From Nitrospira sp. CG24D (GTDB lineage: Bacteria > Nitrospirota > Nitrospiria > Nitrospirales > Nitrospiraceae): 64,000 nt of DNA. Shown in pieces: positions 44,894 through 53,342 of this stretch. A program made the position numbers and the translations under genes. Numbering within the stretch: the stretch's first letter is position 1; each line of letters opens with the position of its first letter. The notes under the pieces are model-generated. The model worked only from the letters and a program-made list of their open reading frames with translations. It was not told where the DNA came from and did not search any database. Location of the stretch: NCBI GenBank assembly GCA_002869855.2, contig NEWQ02000009.1:1-64000 (forward strand), in the 5' to 3' direction.

Positions 44894-45892
44894 ATGGAAA
44901 TCAGATTTCAGCCCGCATTGCTGCAAGAGGTGATCGACTCCTTTGTGGAAAAAACGGAGCGCGAAGGCGATCCGACCTACTATAAGGAGTTCCATGAGCA
45001 TGCCGATCCGATCTATGAGAAGTTTATGCTCGAGGATCGGGAAGGGGAATTTAAGAAGCTGTACCAGTATTTGTTCGGTACGTGGGGGTTCTCCGACATT
45101 ATTCGGGATTCGTTCAACGAATATCCGCTCTTAAAGGATAAGGTCGGGATTGTGCTGGTGAAGGGGGTCTTGAAAGAAGATCAGGAAGGCGTCGACATTC
45201 TCCGCAAGTGGGGATCGGTCGAGCAGGATTTGGCCAAGGATTTTGAGGCCAAGGGCATGAAGGGCGTGGGCATTAAGCTGATCCCGCGACGGTTTTATGA
45301 TCCTGCCTTGACCCGCTATTGCCGCCATGAGCTGATGCACATCTCGGACATGCTCGACCCGGTCTTCGGGTATGACCCTGATACGAAGGTCGGGCAGAAT
45401 TCAGGCGAGGAAACGCTGATCCTGCAGCGCTACCGCGTGCTGTGGAGTGTGAGCGTCGATAGCCGCTTGAGTGCGGCGGGCCGGGAGCCGATGCTGAGCA
45501 AAGAGGATCGGTTTAAAGAATTCCGGTCGTGGTATCGGAAGATCGCGCCGCCCCAGTTGAAATCGGTGTTTGAAGGTCTTTGGCAGATCTCGTACTTCAC
45601 CCATTCCGAGTTGATCGAAATGTCGACCGATACCTTGCGCGTGATGGATCGCGCGGTCGATGTGGAAGGGGGCGAGGTTCCGGAGACGGAAAATAAAGTT
45701 ATGCTGATGCCGGGCTTTCCCTGCCCGCTCTGCCGCTTTCCGACCTATTCGTGGGTGGAAGATATGGGCACCAAGCTGGAACCGTATGTCTTGGACTTCA
45801 TCCGCGAGAACCATCCCGGGTGGGATATTGAGTACGGCGGGTGTGACCGGTGTGTGGAAGTGTATAAACTAAGAGCCGACGGCGTCATGTAG
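44894..45892 (+). CDS. Unrecognised protein with HExxH and two CxxC motifs
   Basis: About 332 residues, soluble, no signal peptide. HELMH (145-149) fits the zincin HExxH motif, within RYCRHELMHISDMLDPVFGYD. Two Cys pairs, CPLC (277-280) and CDRC (317-320), lie near the C-terminus and could form one zinc site. I do not recognise the family. If the HExxH is functional this is a metallopeptidase-like protein, but a later Glu or His third ligand cannot be assigned. The ATG at 44894 is preferred over an upstream start at 44861 because CGAGG precedes it. Confidence 0.65.
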   Translation: MEIRFQPALLQEVIDSFVEKTEREGDPTYYKEFHEHADPIYEKFMLEDREGEFKKLYQYLFGTWGFSDIIRDSFNEYPLLKDKVGIVLVKGVLKEDQEGVDILRKWGSVEQDLAKDFEAKGMKGVGIKLIPRRFYDPALTRYCRHELMHISDMLDPVFGYDPDTKVGQNSGEETLILQRYRVLWSVSVDSRLSAAGREPMLSKEDRFKEFRSWYRKIAPPQLKSVFEGLWQISYFTHSELIEMSTDTLRVMDRAVDVEGGEVPETENKVMLMPGFPCPLCRFPTYSWVEDMGTKLEPYVLDFIRENHPGWDIEYGGCDRCVEVYKLRADGVM

Positions 45893-45893
45893 G

Positions 45894-46020
45894 TGCAGAT
45901 GGTGAAAACGTCTGCTAACTTCGTTCTCGCATCGTTCAAGGCTTCCACGTACCGCAGAGAGTACACGTCGGCCTTTCACTCGCTGCGGCCTCGTTGAACA
46001 GGCGTTTTGATCATCTGCTG
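45894..46020. repeat. Dispersed palindromic repeat, copy B
   Basis: About 127 bases filling the gap between the HExxH gene and the ferredoxin gene. It is the most diverged copy: arms GCAGATGGTGAAAACG and CGTTTTGATCATCTGC pair imperfectly, with the shared GTTCTCGCATCG and CGTACCG blocks inside. It ends 14 bases before the ferredoxin ATG. Confidence 0.65.
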
Positions 46021-46034
46021 GATCAACGAACACC

Positions 46035-46628
46035 ATGGCTACTAATCCATCATATGGCCGGCGGGACTTTCTGAAAGATTCCGTGATGTCCGTCGCTAAG
46101 GCGGCACAGGAGTTTTCCAAGCACGTGGATGCTGCGCCTGAGGCGCCGGCTCCGGTCTTGCGGACGGATTGGCTGCGGCCGCCGGGGGCTGTAGAAGAAG
46201 TCGTGTTTCTGGATCGCTGCACGAAATGCGGCGACTGTATCAAGGCCTGCGATCCGGGTGCGATTATCTGTCATGCCGGTGACGGGACCCCGGTGATTTT
46301 TGCCGACCAGTCGCCCTGTCTCTTGTGTGACGATCTTCCCTGCATTGCCGCCTGTTCGACTGACGCATTACGGCCGATCGATCGGGCGTCTGATATTCGG
46401 CTCGGCGTGGCGGTGGTGTCACAGCGGCTGTGTACGGCTGGGCAGGGATGCCATGCCTGTGTTTCGAAGTGTCCTGTGGATGCCTTATCGATGGATTTTT
46501 CAACCATGCGGCTTGAGGTATCCGCAGAGTGTTGTGTGGGTTGTGGTATGTGCGAACATATCTGTAATACCGTCAATGATCATGTCGCGATCCGAGTGAC
46601 ACCCGTGCGACAACTCGTCGGGTTCTGA
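46035..46628 (+). CDS. NapF/NapG-type ferredoxin with four [4Fe-4S] motifs
   Basis: 197 residues. The N-terminus contains GRRDFLKDSVM, a Tat-like twin-arginine motif, though the following helix is only weakly hydrophobic. Four Cys clusters follow: CTKCGDCIKAC (about 62-72), CLLCDDLPCIAAC (about 96-108), CHACVSKC (about 138-145) and CVGCGMCEHIC (about 165-175). This matches MauM/NapF/NapG ferredoxins, which transfer electrons or help load molybdoenzymes. With the TorD-like gene downstream it probably belongs to NXR maturation. Confidence 0.85.
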   Translation: MATNPSYGRRDFLKDSVMSVAKAAQEFSKHVDAAPEAPAPVLRTDWLRPPGAVEEVVFLDRCTKCGDCIKACDPGAIICHAGDGTPVIFADQSPCLLCDDLPCIAACSTDALRPIDRASDIRLGVAVVSQRLCTAGQGCHACVSKCPVDALSMDFSTMRLEVSAECCVGCGMCEHICNTVNDHVAIRVTPVRQLVGF

Positions 46629-46741
46629 ATGTGGCGTGAAGCGAAAATCAAGCGTCCTGAAGCGGGGTTTTGAAATGTCTAGAGAAAATAAATAAAAAAA
46701 TAAACCGGCTGAAATCTATGGATTGAGGTCCGAGTTCTTGC

Positions 46742-46770
46742 TTGACATCCATTTGACCTTTACCTATCAT
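46742..46770 (+). promoter_or_regulatory. Strong sigma70-type promoter for the TorD-like gene
   Basis: TTGACA (46742-46747), a 17-base spacer and TATCAT (46765-46770) lie downstream of an AT-rich stretch (46680-46700). The predicted leader is about 85 bases, ending in AGGAGA before the ATG at 46864. Confidence 0.7.
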
Positions 46771-46863
46771 ACGCAGGCCCGTGATAGGTCAGAGTAGTGC
46801 TGGTTCAGAAGTTGTGTGAGTTGTGAGGCCTGGGTTGATTCCCACATCCAGGAGACAATTGTC

Positions 46864-47838
46864 ATGACGAGTAAACAATCGGTGCAGACTGCAACATCTA
46901 CCGCTGCTACCGTTATTTCTAATACCCCGACGATCAAAGATTCTCCGGCAGTTGAGCGAGCGCTCAATCGCAGTAAGATGTATCTCCTTGTTTCCTGGAG
47001 CCTTTTGTACCCAGAAGACGAGGAGTTTCTTGATTACTTGCAGTGTGGAGAGTTTGTGGAAGACGGCCGCGCGGCCTTGGATGCCCTCCAGGCCGCCTTG
47101 GATGCCAATCAGGGCGGAGATCGTGCGAAGCTGAAGCTGGCTGCCTTGAAAAAGCAGTTGGATAATGTCGAAAAGCTGGTTGCGTCAGAATGCGTGAACT
47201 GGCAGCTTAGCGATCTGCAGTCGGAACATCGGCGCGTGTTCAGTAATGTGATCACGCTGGATTGTCCTCCGTACGAAACCCTCTTCGGTAACGATCACGT
47301 GTTTGCGCAATCCCATACCATGGGCGACATCGCCGGCTTCTATAAGGCGTTCGGCGTCGAGTTGTCGAAGGATATTCATGAGCGGCTCGACCATCTCAGT
47401 GTCGAGTTCGAGTTCATGCATTTCCTGGCTTACAAAGAATCGTATTCCCGCTGCCATGACGGTGCCGACAAGACGCAGATCGTCGTGGATGCGCAGAAAA
47501 AGTTCGTCAAGAATCATATCGGACGCTGGGTGCCGCTGTTTTGCCGGATGCTGACCAAGAAGTCTGATTCCGGTCTTTTCAAGATCGTCGCGGATATGAC
47601 TTCTGACTGGATTGAGTTCGAGACGGCGTTTCTTGGAGTCACGCCGCAGCCTTACACGGAAACAGATTATCGTCCGGCGACCTTTAATTCGCCTGAAGGT
47701 CAGACGTATGAGTGCGGTGCGCAGGACCAGGGGAATGAGCTGAGCGTGTTGTTGAACGAAGTCGGCGCGCAGTCCTTCCTGGATGTGAAGGACAAGGATA
47801 AGGACAAGGAGGAGGGCGGACCAGTCGGAACCGCGTAG
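46864..47838 (+). CDS. TorD/NarJ-family molybdoenzyme chaperone
   Basis: About 324 residues, all-helical core (about 40-250) with the TorD-family features LLYPEDEEFLDYL, YETLFG, MGDIAGFYKAFGVELS and ERLDHLSVEFEFMHFLAYKE. A Thr/Ser-rich N-terminus and a Lys/Asp-rich C-terminal tail extend it beyond usual TorD length (about 200). Such chaperones bind the signal peptide and catalytic subunit of Tat-exported molybdoenzymes. Position between the ferredoxin and an NXR-gamma-like gene points to nitrite oxidoreductase as the client. Confidence 0.87.
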   Translation: MTSKQSVQTATSTAATVISNTPTIKDSPAVERALNRSKMYLLVSWSLLYPEDEEFLDYLQCGEFVEDGRAALDALQAALDANQGGDRAKLKLAALKKQLDNVEKLVASECVNWQLSDLQSEHRRVFSNVITLDCPPYETLFGNDHVFAQSHTMGDIAGFYKAFGVELSKDIHERLDHLSVEFEFMHFLAYKESYSRCHDGADKTQIVVDAQKKFVKNHIGRWVPLFCRMLTKKSDSGLFKIVADMTSDWIEFETAFLGVTPQPYTETDYRPATFNSPEGQTYECGAQDQGNELSVLLNEVGAQSFLDVKDKDKDKEEGGPVGTA

Positions 47839-47868
47839 GTTTCGAGTAATTATTTCTCGTTTTCTCGA

Positions 47869-47890
47869 CGGTAGTTATACGGTAGTTATT
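47869..47890. repeat. Two 11-bp direct repeats upstream of the NXR-gamma-like gene
   Basis: CGGTAGTTATA and CGGTAGTTATT stand end to end, about one helical turn apart, 48 bases before the ATG at 47938. Such spacing fits a regulator binding site; no protein is known to bind here. Confidence 0.6.
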
Positions 47891-47937
47891 TTGGGCGATG
47901 TTATTTAATCATTAATTTGAGAGGAGGGATTAGCTGT

Positions 47938-48891
47938 ATGAGAGTTGTGCAGACGACCAACAAGAAATTGGTGTTTAGCATTCTGCTCTCTGCCCTCGTC
48001 GTCGGCGTCATGCTGACGATCGGGCAAGTGCCCTTGGCCGTAAGCCAGCCGGTGACGATTCCGGCGAAGGCTGTCAAGGGACCGATTCCCATGGATGGCG
48101 CTAACCCCGTGTGGGAAAGCGTCCCTGGTGTAATCGTTCCGTTGAGCGGTCAGCTGATCACCACTCCGATGCACCCGAACATCTCGGTGAAGTCGGTGTT
48201 CGTGAAGGCCATGAGCAACGGTAAGGAGCTCGGCCTGCGCGTGGAGTGGAACGATCAGACGAAGAATGACACAGCCATCGGTCCGCAGGATTTCCGCGAC
48301 CAGGCTGCGATCATGTTCCCGGTCACCACGTCAGGTGCGCCACCTTTCCAGTGTATGGGTCAGTCCGGCGGAACCACCAACATCTGGCGGTGGAACGCGG
48401 AATGGCAGAAGGACCTTGGTAAGGATAGCGCTGGTATGTGGGACGTGGACGATCAGTACCCAGGCATTTTCTGGGACTACTATTTCGAAGAGCCGGCCGG
48501 TGGCGTGACCTATCCTGATCGGATCGGTCGGAGCCTTGGGCCATTCAATTCAGGCATCTGGTCCGGTAACATCATGTCCGACCCGACGCTCCGTGTGAGC
48601 TCGGTTGAAGACCTGAATGCCAACGGATTCAGCACCCTCACCACCCAGGGCCATCAGGATGTGTTCGGGAATGGTGTGTGGGAGCCGTCAGGCTCCGTCA
48701 AGGGTGGCGGCTACTCTGGTCCGACCTGGCGCGTGGTTATCAAGCGCAGCCTGGAGACCAGCGATGCGAACGATACCCAGTTCAAGGCGGGAATGTCTGT
48801 GCCCATCGCGTTTGCAGTGTGGGATGGGAACAACATTGAGCGCAACGGTATGAAGGCGCTCTCCACCTGGTTTACACTCAAGCTTCCGTGA
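47938..48891 (+). CDS. NXR gamma-like haem b protein (EB_dh family)
   Basis: About 317 residues with a signal peptide (about 1-37, ending AVSQP). A beta-rich EB_dh domain fills the mature protein. Candidate haem b ligands are Met140 in PPFQCMGQ and Lys306 in ERNGMKAL, at the positions used in ethylbenzene dehydrogenase gamma. Trp-rich strands and GLRVEWNDQTKND are shared with the 54691 protein. AGGAGG lies 10 bases before the ATG. In Nitrospira such proteins are proposed NXR gamma subunits (NxrC). It follows its presumed chaperone by 99 bases and ends in a strong terminator. Confidence 0.85.
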   Translation: MRVVQTTNKKLVFSILLSALVVGVMLTIGQVPLAVSQPVTIPAKAVKGPIPMDGANPVWESVPGVIVPLSGQLITTPMHPNISVKSVFVKAMSNGKELGLRVEWNDQTKNDTAIGPQDFRDQAAIMFPVTTSGAPPFQCMGQSGGTTNIWRWNAEWQKDLGKDSAGMWDVDDQYPGIFWDYYFEEPAGGVTYPDRIGRSLGPFNSGIWSGNIMSDPTLRVSSVEDLNANGFSTLTTQGHQDVFGNGVWEPSGSVKGGGYSGPTWRVVIKRSLETSDANDTQFKAGMSVPIAFAVWDGNNIERNGMKALSTWFTLKLP

Positions 48892-48955
48892 GCGAAGCGG
48901 TCTCGCGAGAGGCCACCGCTCATCGCTGAACGCGTTGAGGTGAAGTGAGGAAATG

Positions 48956-49007
48956 GCCCCGGGTCTGCGCTATGTGAATAGCGAAGTGACCCGGGGCTTT
49001 TTCTTTT
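48956..49007 (+). terminator. Intrinsic terminator after the NXR-gamma-like gene
   Basis: A 10-bp stem GCCCCGGGTC with GACCCGGGGC encloses an inner hairpin (CGCTA with TAGCG) and is followed by TTTTTCTTTTTT. Confidence 0.93.
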
Positions 49008-49073
49008 TTGCATGTTTTTTCTGTATAGCTGGCGGAAGCTTATTTCACTCCTCCAAAGTGCGATGCAGCAGGG

Positions 49074-49103
49074 TTGCAAATGAAGAAGACGGGAGTGTAT
49101 AAA
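49074..49103 (+). promoter_or_regulatory. Candidate promoter for the radical SAM gene
   Basis: TTGCAA (49074-49079), an 18-base spacer and TATAAA (49098-49103), about 60 bases before the ATG at 49163. This is the only promoter-like pair between the upstream terminator and the gene. Confidence 0.5.
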
Positions 49104-49162
49104 CGATCAGTGAAATCCTTCGAAACTATCTGATTTTCCGAAGATATTAGAAAGTGGTTTCC

Positions 49163-50947
49163 ATGAAAGTCTCGTTGTTGTTTCCGCCTACCTGGCATCC
49201 CTCTCAACCGTATCTCAGTCTTCCTTCTCTCACCGGATTCCTGCATCAGGGCGGCGTGAAAAACGTGTCCCAGCGGGATCTTGGGATTGAACTGCTTGAC
49301 CAGCTCCTGACCCGCTCCTTTGGGGCGGAGGTGCATGAGCAATTGCTCGCGAAGCAGCGGGAGCTAGAAAAAAGTACGTCTGGAGAGACAGGGCCGGGAA
49401 GCCGTGAGCACGCTGCCAAAATTGCGGAGTCGCTCGACCGGTTTCCATATTTGATCGATCGTGTGGAACTGGCAAAAGAGACGCTGCGGAGCGAGGCGTT
49501 TTACGATCTCGATGCCTACCGCGGCAGTCTCTTCATGATCGACAAATGGCTGGAACTGGTGTCGTCGGTGTATTTCCCGACTCGACTGACGGTCGTGGAC
49601 AATCAGTTCAACAATTATTCGATCTATTCCTCGAAAGACCTTATGAAGGTCATTCGGGATGAGGCGCAGAATCCCTACATCAGTCTGTTCCGCGATAAGT
49701 TCATTCCATCCATCGTGAACGATCGCCCGGATCTGATCGGGGTGTCGATTACGGCAACCTCGCAGATTATTCCAGGCCTGACGCTGTGCCGGTTGATCAA
49801 GGAAGCGGCTCCTGATCTGCATATTACGATCGGGGGCAGTATCTTTACCCGCCTGGTTGATAATATTCGCCGCTGTCCGAGTCTATTCGATATCACCGAT
49901 GACATTGTGGTGTTTGAGGGGGAGACGGCGTTACTGGAACTGGTCAATCAGATGGCCGGGAAAAAAGATTTCAGCAAGGTGCCGAATTTGATCTATCGCC
50001 AGAACGGGAAGATCACGGTCAATCAACCCTTCTATTCGGAAAATGTGAACCAGCTGCCGGCGCCGAACTACGACGGGTTTCCGCTCGACAAGTATCTCTC
50101 GCCGGAGCCGGTCCTGCCGGTCCAATTTTCGCGCGGGTGCTATTACAAAGATTGCGCGTTTTGTGCCCTGACGCTCGACCACCAGAACTTCAGGCAGAAA
50201 GATCCAGGCCGGACCATTGAAGAGCTGAAATGGCTCAAGCAGCGGTATGGGGCGCAGAATTTCTTTTTTACCGACGAATGTTTTGCGCTTGCACCCACTA
50301 AGCGGCTCTGTCAGCAGATGATGGAGCACAAGCTGGACATCAAGTGGACCTGCGAAATGCGGTTCGAAAAGAACCTCTCCCGTGAACTCCTGACGTCCAT
50401 GCGAGATGCCGGTTGTCTTAAGATCGTGTTCGGATTGGAATCCTTCAACCAGCGCATCATGGATTTCATGAAGAAGGGCATCAAGCAGGAGTGGGTCCGG
50501 CGGATTGCCGATGACTGTGTGGACCTGGGAATTGCCGTCCACTGCTACATCATCGTCGGATTCCCCACGGAGAAGGAAGAGGAAGCGCTGGAAACGATGA
50601 ATTTCATCGTGGAGAACAAGAAGCTGCATGAGTCGTTCGGATTCTCCTGCCAGCCCTGCCTCTTCGATCTTGAGAAAGAAGCCCCGATCATGAGCGATCC
50701 GGGAGGATACGGGATACGCAGAATCATGCGACCATCCGCAGAGGATCTGAGCCTGGGCTTCTTTTATGAGGTGCAGGAGGGGATGACGCCGGACGAGTCA
50801 GAAAAGCTCTATCAGCACGTTTATGAACGGGTGAGTGAAGTGGTCTGTGAGTTGCCCTTCAATTACTCGATGGCGGATGGATTGCTCTATATTGCCCATG
50901 AAAAGGCGCAGGCCGGCCAGGCGCCGCAGCCGATCAGCGCGTCCTAG
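49163..50947 (+). CDS. B12-binding-domain radical SAM protein
   Basis: About 594 residues. The N-terminal part (about 1-290) looks like a cobalamin-binding Rossmann domain (LIGVSITATSQIIPGL, ITIGGSIFTRL, VVFEGETALLEL) but without an evident DxHxxG base-off motif. The radical SAM domain has its cluster Cys at 326, 331 and 334 (RGCYYKDCAFC, spacing Cx4Cx2C), then FGLESFNQRIMDFMKKG and VGFPTEKEEEALETM. Such enzymes catalyse methylations and ring rearrangements; the substrate is unknown. The ATG at 49163 has only a weak ribosome-binding site; a GTG 9 bases upstream is possible. Confidence 0.85.
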   Translation: MKVSLLFPPTWHPSQPYLSLPSLTGFLHQGGVKNVSQRDLGIELLDQLLTRSFGAEVHEQLLAKQRELEKSTSGETGPGSREHAAKIAESLDRFPYLIDRVELAKETLRSEAFYDLDAYRGSLFMIDKWLELVSSVYFPTRLTVVDNQFNNYSIYSSKDLMKVIRDEAQNPYISLFRDKFIPSIVNDRPDLIGVSITATSQIIPGLTLCRLIKEAAPDLHITIGGSIFTRLVDNIRRCPSLFDITDDIVVFEGETALLELVNQMAGKKDFSKVPNLIYRQNGKITVNQPFYSENVNQLPAPNYDGFPLDKYLSPEPVLPVQFSRGCYYKDCAFCALTLDHQNFRQKDPGRTIEELKWLKQRYGAQNFFFTDECFALAPTKRLCQQMMEHKLDIKWTCEMRFEKNLSRELLTSMRDAGCLKIVFGLESFNQRIMDFMKKGIKQEWVRRIADDCVDLGIAVHCYIIVGFPTEKEEEALETMNFIVENKKLHESFGFSCQPCLFDLEKEAPIMSDPGGYGIRRIMRPSAEDLSLGFFYEVQEGMTPDESEKLYQHVYERVSEVVCELPFNYSMADGLLYIAHEKAQAGQAPQPISAS

Positions 50948-51037
50948 CTTCCTCGGACGGTGGCCGCGCCCGTCATTGACCCTGTTTTTTTGCGACAGCT
51001 ATAATCAAACCCTTGCTGGTTGGAGTGGACGAGGGGC

Positions 51038-52156
51038 ATGAAGAGCGCAACGATGAGTGATCGGATTTCAGGCCGGATCAGCGATTACGGCCCGATGTTC
51101 GAATATACGATCAAGCTCGTACTGCTGACCTCATTTTTTGAGCTGGTGCTCTATCGCCTGGTCTCGAGATTGGGGATGCACCTGAGCAAGATGGCTGTTG
51201 CGCATCCGTGGATCACCCCGACCTTCAGTACGCTCACGGAGATTGGAACCTGGCTCCTCAACATCGTGGCCATTCTCTTGTTCCTCTCGCTGGGTGTGAC
51301 GATGGTCAATCGAGGCGTCGGCCAGGAGGTGAGCCGGACGATCAAAGTGGCGATGAGTTGCGTTGTGTTGCTGCTGCTCTTAACCGCGGCCTTTTTGGTG
51401 GTGCCATCCGGGATGGTCGGGTCGTTGGTCTATAACGTCGTGGCCTTTCTGGCCCTGACGTTGTTCATGTTCGAGTATGTCTCGACGCAGCAGCAGCGAT
51501 CTCACCGGATTCTCGGCGTGACGTTTTACTTCGGCATTTCCGGCTGGCTCTATTACCAGATTCTTTCGACCGCCTACAGCGTGGCAAATACCGTCGCGGC
51601 GCCGCCGTTCGTGTATGAGGCCCACCGGATCGGTGAAGCCTTGATGGTGCTGGCGAGTTTTCTGACGTTTGTGGCCTATGGACAGGGTCTTTCACTCAAG
51701 ACCAAGAATCGCGTTCAGCTCAACCGGGCGATCTGGTTCTGGGCGACGACGGGGACGATCTTCACGACCCTCATCTTTACCGATTATCTGCTCGGCTTGT
51801 ATGATCCGGCTTTGGCTTCAGCGGTCCGGCAGGCCTCCCAGGGGATCGGGTGGATTTTCCAGTTCGGCATGGGCTATACCTTCTATCTGCCTTTTGCCAT
51901 TTATATGGGGGGGCTGCTGTGCTGGTCTTACACCGTCATTAAGCTGCTCAACATGGGGCGGCTGGCGGGGTATGGGATCGGACTGATGTTTATCGCAGGG
52001 TATGCGTTGCTCTTTTCCAATCTCACGCTGATGGTGATTCTGGGAGTGATGCTGCTCACGATGGATCGGGTCAGACCGGCGGTTTCGGAGTCTCCGTCGA
52101 CCGCCACGAGTACGCTCATGGGCTCTTCGGATGCCCTGGTAACCGAACAGGTATAA
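51038..52156 (+). CDS. Unrecognised polytopic membrane protein
   Basis: About 372 residues with roughly nine hydrophobic helices (from about residue 18 to 345), paired by short polar loops. His residues occur in AVAHPW, QQQRSHRI and YEAHRIG. The C-terminal 25 residues are Ser/Thr-rich and cytosolic. I recognise no family; the general shape resembles heme-containing or quinone-related membrane proteins, but no motif confirms it. The start could also be the ATG at 51053. It lies upstream of the TPR, tatA and NHL genes on the same strand. Confidence 0.6.
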   Translation: MKSATMSDRISGRISDYGPMFEYTIKLVLLTSFFELVLYRLVSRLGMHLSKMAVAHPWITPTFSTLTEIGTWLLNIVAILLFLSLGVTMVNRGVGQEVSRTIKVAMSCVVLLLLLTAAFLVVPSGMVGSLVYNVVAFLALTLFMFEYVSTQQQRSHRILGVTFYFGISGWLYYQILSTAYSVANTVAAPPFVYEAHRIGEALMVLASFLTFVAYGQGLSLKTKNRVQLNRAIWFWATTGTIFTTLIFTDYLLGLYDPALASAVRQASQGIGWIFQFGMGYTFYLPFAIYMGGLLCWSYTVIKLLNMGRLAGYGIGLMFIAGYALLFSNLTLMVILGVMLLTMDRVRPAVSESPSTATSTLMGSSDALVTEQV

Positions 52157-52183
52157 TCACCGCAACTGAACACAGGGGCATGT

Positions 52184-52996
52184 ATGGACACAACGAACCC
52201 AAGCAATGAACCCACGCAGACGGCGACCGCGCTGGATCCCGGAGATCAGCCGCTCTCTCCCGACGAGGAAATCCTTGCGATCGAGAAATTGCTGGCTGAG
52301 GAGCCTGACGATTTCCAGGCCCGCTGCCGGTTAGGCGAATTGTATTTCAGCAAAGGGCGGATGGACGATGCCTTGATCGAGGTCAAGAAGTCGATTGAAA
52401 TGGCCGAGGGATTGCGCGCCGAGATGAATCGCTCGCTCGCCATGTATTATTCGAATCTTGGGACCATCTACGCGACGAAGAACATGGCCGACGAAGCCGA
52501 GGCTGAATTCAAGCACGCGCTCGATGTGTTCCCGCATGACATCCTGGCGCTATTTAATCTTGGCCGAGTCTATGCGGACAAGAAGAAGTTCATGGAAGCC
52601 AAGGATTACTATGAGCGCCTCGTTGAGATGACCCCGGAAGATCCGATTGCCTGGTACAATCTCGCCAGCGTGTATGTGGAGCTGGATAATCCCCTGGTGT
52701 CCGACTACAACACGATCGATATGGGCATCCAGTGTTACATGCGCACACTCGAACTCGAGCCCACGCATCTGGAAGCCAGCTTCAAGTTGATGGAGATCGC
52801 GCTGAATCACAAGAAGTCCGATCTGGCGATCAAGGTGATGGAGAGCGCCGTCGAGAACAATCCCGACGAGCCGTTGGCCTACTACAATCTCATCAGTGTG
52901 TACGATAAGTGCAAGATGTTCGAGCAGGCGGAAGAAGCGCGGAAGCGGTTGAAAGAGCGGTTTGCCAAGAAAGCCAAAGAGAGTTCCGCATCCTGA
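52184..52996 (+). CDS. Tetratricopeptide-repeat protein
   Basis: 270 residues without a signal peptide. About five TPR units run from residue 42 to 260 ([98 protein letters not shown]). It is a cytosolic scaffold. The gene ends 25 bases before tatA, so it may assist Tat export; that link is positional only. Confidence 0.85.
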   Translation: MDTTNPSNEPTQTATALDPGDQPLSPDEEILAIEKLLAEEPDDFQARCRLGELYFSKGRMDDALIEVKKSIEMAEGLRAEMNRSLAMYYSNLGTIYATKNMADEAEAEFKHALDVFPHDILALFNLGRVYADKKKFMEAKDYYERLVEMTPEDPIAWYNLASVYVELDNPLVSDYNTIDMGIQCYMRTLELEPTHLEASFKLMEIALNHKKSDLAIKVMESAVENNPDEPLAYYNLISVYDKCKMFEQAEEARKRLKERFAKKAKESSAS

Positions 52997-53021
52997 TTTA
53001 CCTCTTAGGAAGGAGTCCATC

Positions 53022-53303
53022 ATGTTTGGGAGTCTTGGAATCACAGAGCTGATCCTCATTCTCGTGATCGTCCTGATCATTTTCGGCGCCGGCAAGTTGC
53101 CGCAGCTGGGTGAGGGAATAGGCAAAGCCATCAAGGGCTTCAAGAAGTCCGTGCATGAAGCCGACGCCATCGAGGCCGAGGCCCAGGCACTCGCCGCGCA
53201 GCAGCAAGCCGCGGCTCCGGCACAGGCCATTACCGCCGCTCCGGTTCAATCGATGACCGTCGATCAGCCGGCTGCCGTCGCACAACCGGCCTCGCGCGCG
53301 TAA
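53022..53303 (+). CDS. tatA: Twin-arginine translocase subunit TatA
   Basis: 93 residues: [22 protein letters not shown] membrane helix, the [24 protein letters not shown] amphipathic helix and an Ala/Gln/Pro-rich tail typical of TatA. AAGGAGTCC precedes the ATG at 53022. It forms the pore-like element for folded, cofactor-bearing proteins, such as the molybdoenzyme implied by the TorD and MobA genes. No tatC is in the window. Confidence 0.93.
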   Translation: MFGSLGITELILILVIVLIIFGAGKLPQLGEGIGKAIKGFKKSVHEADAIEAEAQALAAQQQAAAPAQAITAAPVQSMTVDQPAAVAQPASRA

Positions 53304-53342
53304 GTTTTCTTTCCGATGTGAAGTGGAGACGCATAGACGTCT

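Noticed and set aside
47869-47890. Direct repeats as a CRISPR array
   Set aside because: Only two units with no spacers and no cas genes in the window.
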